From positions 1-21,538 of the IMG/VR virus record IMGVR_UViG_3300025872_000360: a stretch of 21,538 nt of DNA. The stretch is one strand, 5' to 3'. This document shows, piece by piece, positions 7,222 to 14,089 of this stretch. The notes under the pieces were generated by a model that was not told where the DNA came from, searched no databases, and worked only from the letters and a program-made list of their open reading frames with translations. The translations under genes and the position numbers were made by a program. Each line of letters begins with the position of its first letter. The stretch's first letter is position 1. This DNA comes from a virus.

Positions 7222-9275
7222 CATCTGTAAGTGTTACTGCTGTAAGTAACACTATTACGATCACAGAAGGCGGCGGTGCTACAACCGTTGTAACGGTACC
7301 ACGCACAAACGTGGTCACGACTCTTACAGCCGGTCCACAAGGTCCCGTAGGTGCGCAAGGTCCTGAAGGTCCTCAAGGTCCTCAAGGTCCTGAAGGTCCT
7401 CAAGGTCCTGAAGGCCCCGAGGGTCCGCAGGGGGATCCTGGCCCGACTGGAGCAACGGGGCCTACGGGCCCGCAGGGGGATCCCGGCCCGACTGGACCTC
7501 AGGGCCCTGCCGGCGCGACCGGCGCGACCGGCGCAACTGGTGCAACGGGCCCCGCTGGCCCCGGCGTGCCCACAGGCGGCACCACAGGGCAGGTGCTCAC
7601 GAAGATCAGCGCCACGGACTATGCCGCTGCATGGCAGACGCCGAGCGGCAGCACGGATCTGGGCTACACGGCATCCACGCGACTGCTGACCAGCTCCACC
7701 GGTGCTGATGTGACGCTGCCACTGGCCACCACCAGCGATCCTGGGCTGATGGCCGCGGCCGACAAGGCCAAGCTGGATGGCGTGGCTGCTGGCGCCACGG
7801 CGAACTCAACGGATGCCCAGCTGCGCGACCGCAGCACGCACACGGGCACGCAGTCAGCGAGCACGATCACCGGCCTGGCGACGGTGGCCACCACCGGAGC
7901 GTATGCGGATCTGACCGGGAAGCCGACGATCCCAGCCGCAGCTGATGCGGCACCGCTGGCGCTGGGTGCTGCCGCTGCGATCGGCACCAGCACGGATTAC
8001 GCCAGGGAAGATCACGTGCACGCTCGGCCGAGCGCGAGCGACATCGGTGCAGCGGCCAGTGGTGCGATCACCGGCAGTGGGCTCACGATGGCCACTGCGC
8101 GCCTGCTGGGCCGCTCTACGGCGAGCAACGGCGCGGTGGAAGAGATCAGCGTGGGCTCTGGCCTCTCGCTGAGCGGCGGCACGCTGAGCGCCACCGCCGC
8201 CGGTGGCGGCGGCCTGACCCACTTCGTCGAGTCCGAGAGCACCGCATCACCCAACGCGACCGTGCCGGTCGATGCGCTGACGGCGACGGATGCGAGCTAC
8301 ACGAACATCGACGTGGCCATCGTACCCAAGGGTTCAGGCGCACTACTGGCGCAGGTGCCGGATGGGACGACGGCTGGGGGGAACAAGAGAGGACTCAATG
8401 CAACTGATTTGCAAAAAGGTGCACGATCGCTTTCAACCAAGGTTGCGTCTGGTAGTTCTTCTGTAATTGTTGGCGGCAGCGATAACACAGCCTCTGGATC
8501 AACTAGCGTCGTCGTCGGTGGTTCCAACAACACAGCATCTAACACTAATACATTTGTTGGCGGTGGCAGCAATAATATGGCGTCAACAAGTGGAGCAGCG
8601 GTATGCGCGGGAAGCGGTAACTCCGCATCAGGATCAACTGCATTTATCGGAGGCGGATCCACAAACACCGCATCGGCATCGGGAGCATGTGTTGCTGGCG
8701 GAAGCAGTAATTCAGCAACAGGTAGTAACTCTGCAATTGCTGGCGGGCAATCAAACACAGCAAACGCCTCAGCTTCTTCTGTAAGTGGCGGCGCATACGG
8801 TACAACTAGATCAATTCATGGGTATTCAGTAAGACCTGCGTGCAATGCCCCTATTGCCTCTGTCGCTGGCGTCACCCAATCCGCCCTCCTACTCCTAGGT
8901 CGCCAAACCACCGACGCCACCCCAACCGTCCTCACCAGCAACAACAGCGCCGCCGGCACCACCAATCAAGTCATTCTCCCCAACAACTCCGCCTACAGCT
9001 TTTCCGGTGAGGTGATCGCAGGTCGGACTGGAGGAGGCGACACCGCCCGCTGGACGATCAACGGCGCCATCAAGCGCGGCGCCAGCGAAATCACCACCGC
9101 CATGGTCGGCACGCCCACCGTCACGATGACCCACAACGACGCTGGCGCAGCCGCCTGGACCGTGGCCATCACCGCCGACACCACCAACGGTGGCATTAAG
9201 GTTGAAGTCACCGGCGCGACATCCACCACCATCAGGTGGGTGTGCAAGATCAATACCACCGAGATGACCTTCTGA
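7218..9275 (+). CDS. Collagen-like, beta-roll repeat tail fibre
   Basis: This 685-residue fibre is coupled to the preceding gene by an ATGA overlap. Order of parts: a short beta N-terminus (1-38); a collagen-like G-x-y tract (about 39-116) that should form a triple helix; a Thr/Ala/Gly shaft with phage fibre pieces ([20 protein letters not shown], then [20 protein letters not shown]); a run of about eight 14-16-residue repeats (about 412-529) resembling YadA-type adhesin head repeats (SxVxGGSxNTASG); and a C-terminal domain (about 560-685) with [19 protein letters not shown] and [15 protein letters not shown], seen in other phage fibres. All parts favour a homotrimer. The repeat region uses more A/T-ending codons than its flanks, so it may have been acquired separately. 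Confidence 0.87.
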   Translation: MTSVSVTAVSNTITITEGGGATTVVTVPRTNVVTTLTAGPQGPVGAQGPEGPQGPQGPEGPQGPEGPEGPQGDPGPTGATGPTGPQGDPGPTGPQGPAGATGATGATGATGPAGPGVPTGGTTGQVLTKISATDYAAAWQTPSGSTDLGYTASTRLLTSSTGADVTLPLATTSDPGLMAAADKAKLDGVAAGATANSTDAQLRDRSTHTGTQSASTITGLATVATTGAYADLTGKPTIPAAADAAPLALGAAAAIGTSTDYAREDHVHARPSASDIGAAASGAITGSGLTMATARLLGRSTASNGAVEEISVGSGLSLSGGTLSATAAGGGGLTHFVESESTASPNATVPVDALTATDASYTNIDVAIVPKGSGALLAQVPDGTTAGGNKRGLNATDLQKGARSLSTKVASGSSSVIVGGSDNTASGSTSVVVGGSNNTASNTNTFVGGGSNNMASTSGAAVCAGSGNSASGSTAFIGGGSTNTASASGACVAGGSSNSATGSNSAIAGGQSNTANASASSVSGGAYGTTRSIHGYSVRPACNAPIASVAGVTQSALLLLGRQTTDATPTVLTSNNSAAGTTNQVILPNNSAYSFSGEVIAGRTGGGDTARWTINGAIKRGASEITTAMVGTPTVTMTHNDAGAAAWTVAITADTTNGGIKVEVTGATSTTIRWVCKINTTEMTF
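7332..7565 (+). repeat. Collagen-like Gly-x-y coding tract with 9-bp tandem units
   Basis: About 26 Gly-x-y triplets, mostly GPQ, GPE, GPT and GAT. The first half is built from near-identical 9-bp units of the type GGTCCTCAA/GGTCCTGAA, a layout prone to slippage that would change fibre length in steps of three residues. The second half uses GC-rich codons and contains two copies of a PQGDPGPTG segment. Confidence 0.9.
8454..8805 (+). repeat. Adhesin-head-like repeats (about 8 units of 14-16 residues)
   Basis: Successive units follow the pattern S-x-x-V/I/F-x-G-G-S-x-N-T/S-A-S/T-G, for example [15 protein letters not shown] and [16 protein letters not shown]. This is the periodicity of left-handed beta-roll heads in trimeric autotransporter adhesins. 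Codon choice shifts toward A/T relative to the flanking sequence. Confidence 0.7.
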
Positions 9276-9550
9276 TGGCCCTGATCACCGACCTCGCCTC
9301 GACTCCGTTCGGCATCCCCATCACCGCCGCCTACGCCAGGATCTCCCTGCTCCGTGCCGACAAGCAGGGCCTGCTGCTGCAGGTCAGCCACTACGCCAGC
9401 GAGGCAGCCGCCCAATCTGGCGCGAGCCCCATCCTCGATCGCACTGAGTTCGCACCCACCGAGGAGCTGGCCCCCGGCCCCAACCCGCTGGCGATCGGTT
9501 ACGCCTGGCTCAAGCAGCAGCCTGCCTACGTTGAGTCAAAAGACGCATAA
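9275..9550 (+). CDS. Small protein following the fibre
   Basis: This 91-residue protein starts at the ATG that overlaps the fibre stop (TGATG). An upstream ATG at 9236 would lie inside the fibre gene and is rejected. The sequence is mixed alpha/beta: ITAAYARISLLRADKQGLLL, then QVSHYASEAAAQSGASPI and PLAIGYAWLKQQPAY. No membrane segment, Cys or known catalytic motif is seen. Proteins of this size and flavour (an AYARI strand, a Y-x-x-x-x-A-A-x-x-G helix) commonly sit between fibre and lysis genes in phages. It may be a minor tail component. Function unknown. Confidence 0.75.
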   Translation: MALITDLASTPFGIPITAAYARISLLRADKQGLLLQVSHYASEAAAQSGASPILDRTEFAPTEELAPGPNPLAIGYAWLKQQPAYVESKDA

Positions 9551-9641
9551 GTACCGCAGCCCACGCTCATCAGCCTCTCCCGCAAGGCCGAGTAGAGCAG
9601 CCTGGTGCGGTAGCCTGCAAAGGTAGTCACGGCGACACGCC
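9551..9641. other. Spacer before lysis genes
   Basis: A 91-base gap without an ORF, the largest in the rightward block. It contains an inverted pair TACCGCA (9552-9558) and TGCGGTA (9606-9612), and GAGTAGAGCAGCCTGGT just before the second arm, which resembles the D-arm of initiator tRNA. The anticodon and T arms do not follow, so it is not a tRNA gene. It is a plausible place for a lysis-gene promoter, but no convincing -35/-10 pair was found. Confidence 0.4.
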
Positions 9642-9917
9642 ATGATCGAAAACCTGATCGTCGGCGTTGTCTGCCTTATTGCCGGTGGCATCGGCAGCAA
9701 AACCAGCCAGTGGATAGCCAAGCGTGGTACTGAAGATGAAACTGCAAAGCTAACCATAGTCAAACTTACTTCTGGTGTTGAGCACATTGCTAATGAGCTA
9801 ACTGCTATCCGCGAAGATATGCGCACCGACCGCCGCGAACTCTTCGGCAGACTTAGTGACGTCGAGCAGCGCGTCGCTAGGCTGGAAGCAACCGCAGAAA
9901 CGCGCCATGGCGCTTGA
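9642..9917 (+). CDS. Membrane-anchored coiled-coil protein, possible lysis accessory
   Basis: This 91-residue protein has one N-terminal hydrophobic segment (IENLIVGVVCLIAGGIG, residues 2-18) followed by a long charged helix with heptad spacing (ANELTAIREDMRTDRRELFG, then RLSDVEQRVARLEAT). That is the build of an N-in anchor with a coiled-coil rod, as in i-spanins (Rz), some antiholins and small cyanophage lysis proteins. Its 3' end overlaps the putative holin by 11 bases, and the endolysin follows, so a lysis role is likely. Rz normally pairs with an Rz1 lipoprotein; none was found nested here. The position supports the lysis cassette; the exact type is uncertain. Confidence 0.7.
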   Translation: MIENLIVGVVCLIAGGIGSKTSQWIAKRGTEDETAKLTIVKLTSGVEHIANELTAIREDMRTDRRELFGRLSDVEQRVARLEATAETRHGA

Positions 9918-10050
9918 CGCCAACACGACCACGATGATCGCCATCGGCGTTGCCGCTACAAGCGAGATCATCGGCATCAGCCCACTGCGTTCCAATAGCA
10001 TCCTCCAGCTGCTTCTGCAGGTGGCACGCCTTGTTTTCCCCAAGCGGTGA
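9907..10050 (+). CDS. Putative holin, 47 residues
   Basis: A short protein with one hydrophobic segment (TTTMIAIGVAATSEIIG, about 7-23) and an amphipathic, basic C-terminal helix (SNSILQLLLQVARLVFPKR). It starts at ATG 9907 inside the end of the coiled-coil gene; the frame stays open further upstream without a better start. It lies five bases before the endolysin. Short proteins with SEIIG-x-SP-x-x-x-NS followed by a basic tail are familiar to me from cyanophage lysis regions, but I cannot search. As a holin it would make pores in the inner membrane to release the endolysin. Assigned by size, topology and position. Confidence 0.65.
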   Translation: MALDANTTTMIAIGVAATSEIIGISPLRSNSILQLLLQVARLVFPKR

Positions 10051-10054
10051 GCTA

Positions 10055-11116
10055 ATGAGTTCCCTGCGCCTCGCCGACCTGTTCCGCTACTACAAAGCAT
10101 TGCCGCATCAGCTGGCGGCCATCACCGAACTGGAGGCGGCTATCCTCGCCGCCGATCCCGCGCTGCTCGATCGCGATCAGTCGTGGTTCAAAACATGGAG
10201 CGCCGCCGGTCAACAGGCCGATCTCGCCGCTGCTATCGCGCTGCTCAAGGAGTTCGAGGGCTGCCACCTCAGCGCCTACCCGGATCCGCTCAGCGGTGGC
10301 GATCCCTGGACCATCGGCTACGGCACCACGCGCTACAGCGCCGGTGAGCCCGTCAAGCGTGGCGACAAGATCACCGTTATCGAAGCTGACATGTTGCTCC
10401 GCCTTGAGGTGGATCGCATCGCCGATAAGCTTCGCGCCACGGTACCCCATTGGCAAACCATGAGCGACGCCCAGAAGTCCGCGCTGGTCAGTTTCGCCTA
10501 CAACCTCGGCGATGGCTTCTACGGTGCCGAGGGCTTCGAGACCATCTCGCGCTGCCTGCGTGAACGCGACTGGGAGGCGGTGCCAGCAGCGTTTGAGCTG
10601 TATCGCAACCCTGGCACGCCCGTCGAGGCCGGCCTGCTTCGCCGCCGTAAGGCAGAAGGGCGCCTATGGGGCATCACCCCGCCAGCGCCAGCAGCCAAGG
10701 TCACGCCGAGCAGTAGCTTCACCACACGCCTGACGCCACACATCACCCTCGGCGAGTTTGCGCTGAATCAAGAGGTGCGGCGCTTTGATCATCAGCATCA
10801 GATCAACACCGCAGCCGAACTGGCTGCCTTCATGGAGCGTGCTCGCACCGCATTTGGTGGTAAGCCAGTCATCATCACTAGCGGCTACAGGCCAGCAGCG
10901 ATCAATCGCGCAGTTGGTGGCGCCAGTGGCAGCGAGCACCTATACGACGCACCTAATGTCGGCGCTGTGGACTTCTACATCGACGGTGTAGACATCTACA
11001 GGCTGCAAGATTGGTGTGATAAGCACTGGCCATACTCTCTAGGCTACGGCGCACCTAAGGGCTTCGTACACCTCGGCATCCGCGCCGGCAGACCTCGCGT
11101 CAGGTGGGACTATTGA
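10055..11116 (+). CDS. Two-domain endolysin: GH24 lysozyme plus M15 peptidase
   Basis: This 353-residue enzyme is the lysis enzyme that cuts peptidoglycan. The start is ATG 10055, as the longer frame from 9950 would overlap the holin. Residues about 56-207 are a T4-type lysozyme: LLKEFEG with catalytic Glu68, AYPD with Asp77 and PWTIGYG with Thr86, matching E11/D20/T26 of T4 lysozyme. After a Pro/Ala linker (208-220) comes an M15-type zinc peptidase (about 225-353). It has ITSGYRPAAINRAVGGASGS, His295, Asp306 in NVGAVDF, and His339 in GFVHLGI as zinc ligands. Thus both the glycan strand and the peptide stem would be cut. No signal peptide, consistent with holin-dependent release. Fusing both activities is unusual among small lysins but the motifs are clear. 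Confidence 0.93.
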   Translation: MSSLRLADLFRYYKALPHQLAAITELEAAILAADPALLDRDQSWFKTWSAAGQQADLAAAIALLKEFEGCHLSAYPDPLSGGDPWTIGYGTTRYSAGEPVKRGDKITVIEADMLLRLEVDRIADKLRATVPHWQTMSDAQKSALVSFAYNLGDGFYGAEGFETISRCLRERDWEAVPAAFELYRNPGTPVEAGLLRRRKAEGRLWGITPPAPAAKVTPSSSFTTRLTPHITLGEFALNQEVRRFDHQHQINTAAELAAFMERARTAFGGKPVIITSGYRPAAINRAVGGASGSEHLYDAPNVGAVDFYIDGVDIYRLQDWCDKHWPYSLGYGAPKGFVHLGIRAGRPRVRWDY

Positions 11117-11295
11117 GGCAGTACGTCCTTGAGATCGAGTACACAATCGTCGTCGAGAGCGACGCAGAAGACCCTGTTGAAGTCAGTGATGACTTTGCAG
11201 CGCGTCTGACCGAACTAGCTCCCACCAATGACCACATCCTGGGCCTGTCGGTCCAGGTACTCCCTATCCCAGAACTGCGTGGACCATGCGATTGA
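11113..11295 (+). CDS. Small acidic protein
   Basis: A 60-residue acidic protein beginning RQYVLEIEYTIVVESDAEDP and continuing through DDFAARLTELAPTNDHILGL with a final beta strand LSVQVLPIPE. AGGTGG at 11102-11107 lies at good spacing before TTG 11113, whose last bases overlap the endolysin stop; a GTG at 11104 is the alternative start. The alternation of beta strands and one helix gives a plausible compact fold, but no family is recognised. It could be a small regulator of lysis or unrelated. Coding confidence is moderate. Confidence 0.55.
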   Translation: MRQYVLEIEYTIVVESDAEDPVEVSDDFAARLTELAPTNDHILGLSVQVLPIPELRGPCD

Positions 11296-11575
11296 TGGCA
11301 CCAATCTCGTTCCAAAGCGCAGCGCAAAGCAGCAGTTCCGTGAGCACATCTTCAACGCCTGGAACCACTGCTGTGCATACTGCAGCGCTCCTGCCGATAC
11401 CCTAGATCACGTAAAACCTAGGCATAAGGGAGGTAGTACGGTCACAAACAACCTAGTGCCCGCCTGCCAATCTTGCAACCGCAGTAAGGGAAGTGAATAC
11501 TGGCTTGATTGGTACATGCGCCAATCTACCTATAGCCACCTACGCATTAGTCGCATCCAGCAGTGGTTGGCCTAG
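11279..11575 (+). CDS. HNH endonuclease (zinc-type, CxxC...CxxC)
   Basis: A short HNH nuclease of about 98 residues. The core is visible: FREHIFNAWNHCCAYCSAPA, then DTLDHVKPRHKGGSTVTNN and LVPACQSCNRSKGS. Two CxxC pairs would hold zinc, and DHV plus the Asn and His of the H-N-H core form the metal site. The start is uncertain: GTG 11279 is chosen because the domain begins soon after, while ATG 11228 would overlap the preceding gene by 68 bases. It ends in an aromatic tail (YWLDWYMRQSTYSHLR) that I associate with HNH genes of Synechococcus phages. It is probably a free-standing homing endonuclease; a packaging-associated HNH role is less likely this far from the terminase. Confidence 0.85.
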   Translation: MDHAIDGTNLVPKRSAKQQFREHIFNAWNHCCAYCSAPADTLDHVKPRHKGGSTVTNNLVPACQSCNRSKGSEYWLDWYMRQSTYSHLRISRIQQWLA

Positions 11576-11601
11576 GCTAAAGGCAGCAAGCAGTACGCCT
11601 T

Positions 11602-11892
11602 ATGGCCGACGACATGGCGTGGTTGACCGGGGAGCTTAGTCTCCCCTCGCAGCTTCACCAAGAACTGGATCGCCGAGCTGCTGCCAAACTCAGTCGAGAC
11701 GAGCTGTCGATTTTGGTGGATCGTCTAATCACAGAGTGGTATCGTCACACCAGTACCATCGACGCTCTGCTTGGTAAAGTTCGCCATCTGCAAGTCGAAC
11801 TAGCCTTAAGCAGTGGTGTACAGGGTATCCCACCGCCATCGGCTGAGCATTACGAAATGGCTAAGCAGCTTGGTGCTCACCCCGATGACTAA
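11602..11892 (+). CDS. Small helical protein of unknown function
   Basis: A 96-residue protein, the last rightward gene. It starts WLTGELSLPSQLHQELDRRA and continues AKLSRDELSILVDRLITEWY, then TIDALLGKVRHLQVELALSS: three amphipathic helices, likely an oligomeric or coiled-coil fold. There is no Cys, membrane segment or catalytic motif. The LP-x-x-LH-x-ELDRRA pattern looks like a conserved phage protein of unknown role, but I cannot confirm this. The last codons, from AKQLGAHPDD, lie inside the first copy of a 28-bp tandem repeat that carries on past the stop. Confidence 0.75.
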   Translation: MADDMAWLTGELSLPSQLHQELDRRAAAKLSRDELSILVDRLITEWYRHTSTIDALLGKVRHLQVELALSSGVQGIPPPSAEHYEMAKQLGAHPDD

Positions 11893-11937
11893 GCAGCTTG
11901 GTACTCACCACGACGACTAAGCAGCTAGGTGCTAACC
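11861..11937. repeat. 28-bp direct tandem repeat, about 2.8 copies
   Basis: Units start CTAAGCAGCTTGGTGCTCAC at 11861, 11889 and 11917 (the third partial and diverged). The first unit codes for the end of the 96-residue gene, and the second and third continue downstream of its TAA. Differences between copies 1 and 2 are only a few bases, so the duplication is fairly recent. It sits exactly where rightward and leftward transcription meet. Confidence 0.9.
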
Positions 11938-12203
11938 CAAAAAGCGGCGCAGTCCTTTGCGTGGGACCCGCCGCTTTGCTTTCCCTCGGGAAACCCGAGA
12001 CTGCAAACACCCTTCACGAAGTGCCAGTGAATACACTGCTGGCACCGCGCCTTGCCCTCAGCAAGAACATAGGCATCCGCGTACAGCTGCTCTGCCTGCA
12101 TAAGCGCCGTTTCTAGGTCTACAGCGCGTATGCTTACTTCAATCAACCCTTGCTTAGTCCGCAGGCGTAGCAGCCAACCCTCAGCTTGAGGGATCAGCAC
12201 CAT
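11925..12203 (-). CDS. Small Cys-rich protein
   Basis: A 92-residue protein, last in the leftward block. I chose ATG 12203, which follows the stop of the kinase gene after one base; a start at 12233 would overlap the kinase by 29. The N-terminal half is beta-rich (WLLRLRTKQGLIEVSIRAVD), then a helix (LETALMQAEQLYADAYVLAE). The C-terminal half has C-x2-C-I-H-W-H, a further Cys in VCSLGFPEG, a His and a final Cys in HAKDCAAF, a possible zinc knuckle or iron-binding site. It may be a small DNA/RNA-binding factor. No family recognised. Confidence 0.65.
   Translation of the reverse strand: MVLIPQAEGWLLRLRTKQGLIEVSIRAVDLETALMQAEQLYADAYVLAEGKARCQQCIHWHFVKGVCSLGFPEGKQSGGSHAKDCAAFWVST
11941..11977. 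terminator. Hairpin between convergent gene blocks, likely bidirectional terminator
   Basis: AAAGCGGCG (11941-11949) pairs perfectly with CGCCGCTTT (11969-11977). Inside the loop GTCC (11952-11955) can pair with GGAC (11964-11967). Leftward, the stem is followed by a run of five T (CGCCGCTTTTTGGG); rightward it is followed by the weaker TTTGCTTT. It overlaps the last codons of the leftward 92-residue gene. Both the sequence and the convergent context support termination. Confidence 0.65.
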
Positions 12204-12204
12204 C

Positions 12205-12747
12205 TTACCTGAGTGGTATCGTAGCGAGGGCATCAGCTAGATCCTGGAGCGTACCGTTATTGGTAATATACCGCGAAAAATGTGGCCAACCATCCAAGCT
12301 ACCTTCGGAAGAGTGGTCCGTACTACGCAACTGCCCAGGTCGTTCTACGTGCCACACCTCACCTCCAAGTTCCCTAATAAGTTCAGCCTCGTTAACAAAC
12401 CTTACGTCATCCACAACTACCCGGTTGTAGTGGCGCACGCGGCGTTTCCATACGCGCAGCCACACATCAGGCGATACGCATGTACGCCCCCATTCTGTGC
12501 CTAAGGTTTGCTGCAGATGGCGTGACGTAACCCCCAAGGGCTCCACGCGCTCATGCTTGTCGCAATAAAGGATCCTCTCTACATCAAAATCGCTGTATCC
12601 CAACTCTTCAAGCAGAGGCGTAAGCATCAACTTTAGAGGCTCTGCGAACGGTACACGTACATACCCTTTATCGCTTAGGTACGTGCCGGTTGTGGTTTTT
12701 CCGCTTTGGGGAGCGGGAGAATAGAGTCCGATGATGTGCGTAGACAT
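12205..12747 (-). CDS. Deoxynucleoside monophosphate kinase
   Basis: This 180-residue protein looks like a phage dNMP kinase of the T4 gp1/T5 dmk kind, which phosphorylates dTMP and other dNMPs to diphosphates. The P-loop is IGLYSPAPQSGKTTTG (Lys17). A substrate lid or base-contact region lies at 33-50 (VPFAEPLKLMLTPLLEEL), and the typical VVVDDVRFVNEAELIRELGG segment (about 109-129) resembles Walker B plus helix of this family. WHVERPG and the C-terminal DLADAL helix also fit. It lies just downstream of the sigma factor, in the same direction as dCTP deaminase and ThyX, completing a dTTP supply route. A more general P-loop nucleotide kinase is the alternative. Confidence 0.85.
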   Translation of the reverse strand: MSTHIIGLYSPAPQSGKTTTGTYLSDKGYVRVPFAEPLKLMLTPLLEELGYSDFDVERILYCDKHERVEPLGVTSRHLQQTLGTEWGRTCVSPDVWLRVWKRRVRHYNRVVVDDVRFVNEAELIRELGGEVWHVERPGQLRSTDHSSEGSLDGWPHFSRYITNNGTLQDLADALATIPLR

Positions 12748-12792
12748 GGGCTGTAAGTTGACGAAGTGGACTAAGAAAAGGTAAAGCGCTGC

Positions 12793-13683
12793 TTATTGAA
12801 GACGCGCCTTACTCAAGTGAAAGCGCATCTTATTGTGAGCGCACTCCAGTCTCTGACGTACACGCTCCCTAGACACACCGTCTTCGGCAGCGATACTTGG
12901 CATAGAGCGCGGTTCACCTCCATTCAGCCCGTAACGACGACTGATTGTGTAAAGCTCCGCCTCGCTTAGGCAAGCTAGGCCTACGCGCAGCATTGCCGCT
13001 TTTTCGTCGCGCTCCATGCACTCTCGCTGCGCAGTAGCGCTTGATTCGTCAGCAATCAAATCAATCATGTTACTACCATCTTCTACAGCAGATGTGTCCA
13101 GACTGCAGTGATTGACGTTACGAGCCAGCAGCATACGAAGATGCTCAGGCTCTGCCTCTACGGCCTCCGCCATTTCCTGCAGAGAAGGCAATCTCCCGTG
13201 TTGCTGCATAAAGGTTTTCTGAAACTTTGTAGCCTTATACACAGTCTCTAAGCTGTGCTGCGGCACTCGAATCAACCGCTCCTTTGTGTCAATACCACGT
13301 GTTATGGCTTGACGCACCCACCAATAAGCGTAGGTGGAGAACTTGTAGCCCTTTGTACTGTCGAACAGTTCAACGGCTCGCGTAAGTCCAAAGGCACCCT
13401 CCTGCACCAAGTCCATAAGCTCTAGTCCCGTTCCGCTAAGGCGATGCGTGTACTGCTTAGCAAGATGCACCACTAAGCGCAAATTAGAGTTGATCAGGTC
13501 GCGCTTTGCTCTCTCTCCTCGCTTGATGACGCGCTTCTGGGCAGGTGTGGGATCATGTACGTCACGCAAAGCTTGCATCGCATCGACTTGGCGTGACAGC
13601 TCAATCTCTTGTGCGGGTGTGAGCAACGGATAGCGTGAAATCTCATTGAGATACGCTTTGACAGAATCGTGCATAATGCGCAT
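12793..13683 (-). CDS. Sigma-70 family RNA polymerase sigma factor (group 2-like)
   Basis: This 296-residue protein contains every core sigma-70 region except 1.1. Region 1.2 is DSVKAYLNEISRYPLLTPAQ (residues about 6-35). Region 2 is RDLINSNLRLVVHLAKQY, then DLVQEGAFGLTRAVELFD and KGYKFSTYAYWWVRQAI, the last being the -10 binding/melting segments 2.3-2.4. Region 3 is ERLIRVPQHSLETVYKA with RLPSLQEMAEAV. Region 4 is YTISRRYGL and SIAAEDGVSRERVRQRL, the -35 helix-turn-helix. Length and sequence resemble cyanobacterial group 2 factors rather than a small phage factor such as T4 gp55. ATG 13683 is used; ATG 13674 is equally possible. It would bind host core polymerase and redirect it, probably to phage promoters. 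No anti-sigma gene is seen nearby. Confidence 0.93.
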   Translation of the reverse strand: MRIMHDSVKAYLNEISRYPLLTPAQEIELSRQVDAMQALRDVHDPTPAQKRVIKRGERAKRDLINSNLRLVVHLAKQYTHRLSGTGLELMDLVQEGAFGLTRAVELFDSTKGYKFSTYAYWWVRQAITRGIDTKERLIRVPQHSLETVYKATKFQKTFMQQHGRLPSLQEMAEAVEAEPEHLRMLLARNVNHCSLDTSAVEDGSNMIDLIADESSATAQRECMERDEKAAMLRVGLACLSEAELYTISRRYGLNGGEPRSMPSIAAEDGVSRERVRQRLECAHNKMRFHLSKARLQ

Positions 13684-13711
13684 CAAGGTAAGAACAGAAT
13701 GAGATGGAAAT

Positions 13712-13885
13712 CTATAGAGTAACAGTCACATCAAACACATAGCGGGGGCCGCTGCTGTGTGATGTATAGGTCTCGAAAGACACTCCACTAATGGTAAGTC
13801 CGGTGTTACGTGCAAACGCATTAGCGGTGTCGGCAAACACGCGAAGCAGTTCCTCTTTAGCCTGAATCGCTTCCTCAATGCTCAT
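13712..13885 (-). CDS. 57-residue small protein
   Basis: A short protein whose ATG overlaps the stop of the Cys-rich 56-residue gene (ATGA), 28 bases before the sigma start. It opens with an acidic amphipathic helix (SIEEAIQAKEELLRVFADT), a second helix AANAFA-like segment, then two beta strands (GLTISGVSFETYTSHSSG and RYVFDVTVTL). The regular amphipathic layout, in-frame coupling and lack of rare stretches support coding. No family recognised. By position between dCTP deaminase and sigma it may be a small regulator, but nothing shows this directly. Confidence 0.6.
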   Translation of the reverse strand: MSIEEAIQAKEELLRVFADTANAFARNTGLTISGVSFETYTSHSSGPRYVFDVTVTL

Positions 13886-14052
13886 GACTGGTACGGAATA
13901 AAGTACAAGCAGTCCTCAACGCCCTCGATGTTGAGGTTGCGTACCCAACGGAGAGCTGTATTCTCCGGCTGGTCGCGGGACCTCGCACAACGGTCGCGTT
14001 CGGGACATTTAGGCGTTTCACCCATGCAGCGGGTGTAGTCAGTTGGTAGCAT
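13882..14052 (-). CDS. 56-residue Cys-rich protein
   Basis: A small protein with five Cys: YTRCMGETPKCPERDRCARS and later VEDCLYFIPY. A possible short zinc or Fe-S site is suggested by C-x6-C-x4-C. Start ATG 14052 has a strong GGAGGA six bases upstream; a longer frame to 14265 would overlap the deaminase and an intergenic hairpin, so it is rejected. The 3' end overlaps the next gene as ATGA. The PKCPERDRCARS segment resembles small phage proteins annotated as hypothetical. Coding is well supported by the ribosome binding site and coupling; function unknown. Confidence 0.7.
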   Translation of the reverse strand: MLPTDYTRCMGETPKCPERDRCARSRDQPENTALRWVRNLNIEGVEDCLYFIPYQS

Positions 14053-14089
14053 GTGTGTTCCTCCATTTCGGTGAGAGGCAGTCCGTTGC

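Noticed and set aside
8297-8758. Long minus-strand ORF in the fibre gene
   Set aside because: Pro/Leu/Asp low-complexity product that mirrors the beta-roll repeat codons; no start signal.
9950-10054. Longer N-terminus for the endolysin
   Set aside because: Would overlap the putative holin entirely and adds a Cys/Ser-rich segment unlike any lysin; ATG 10055 is preferred.
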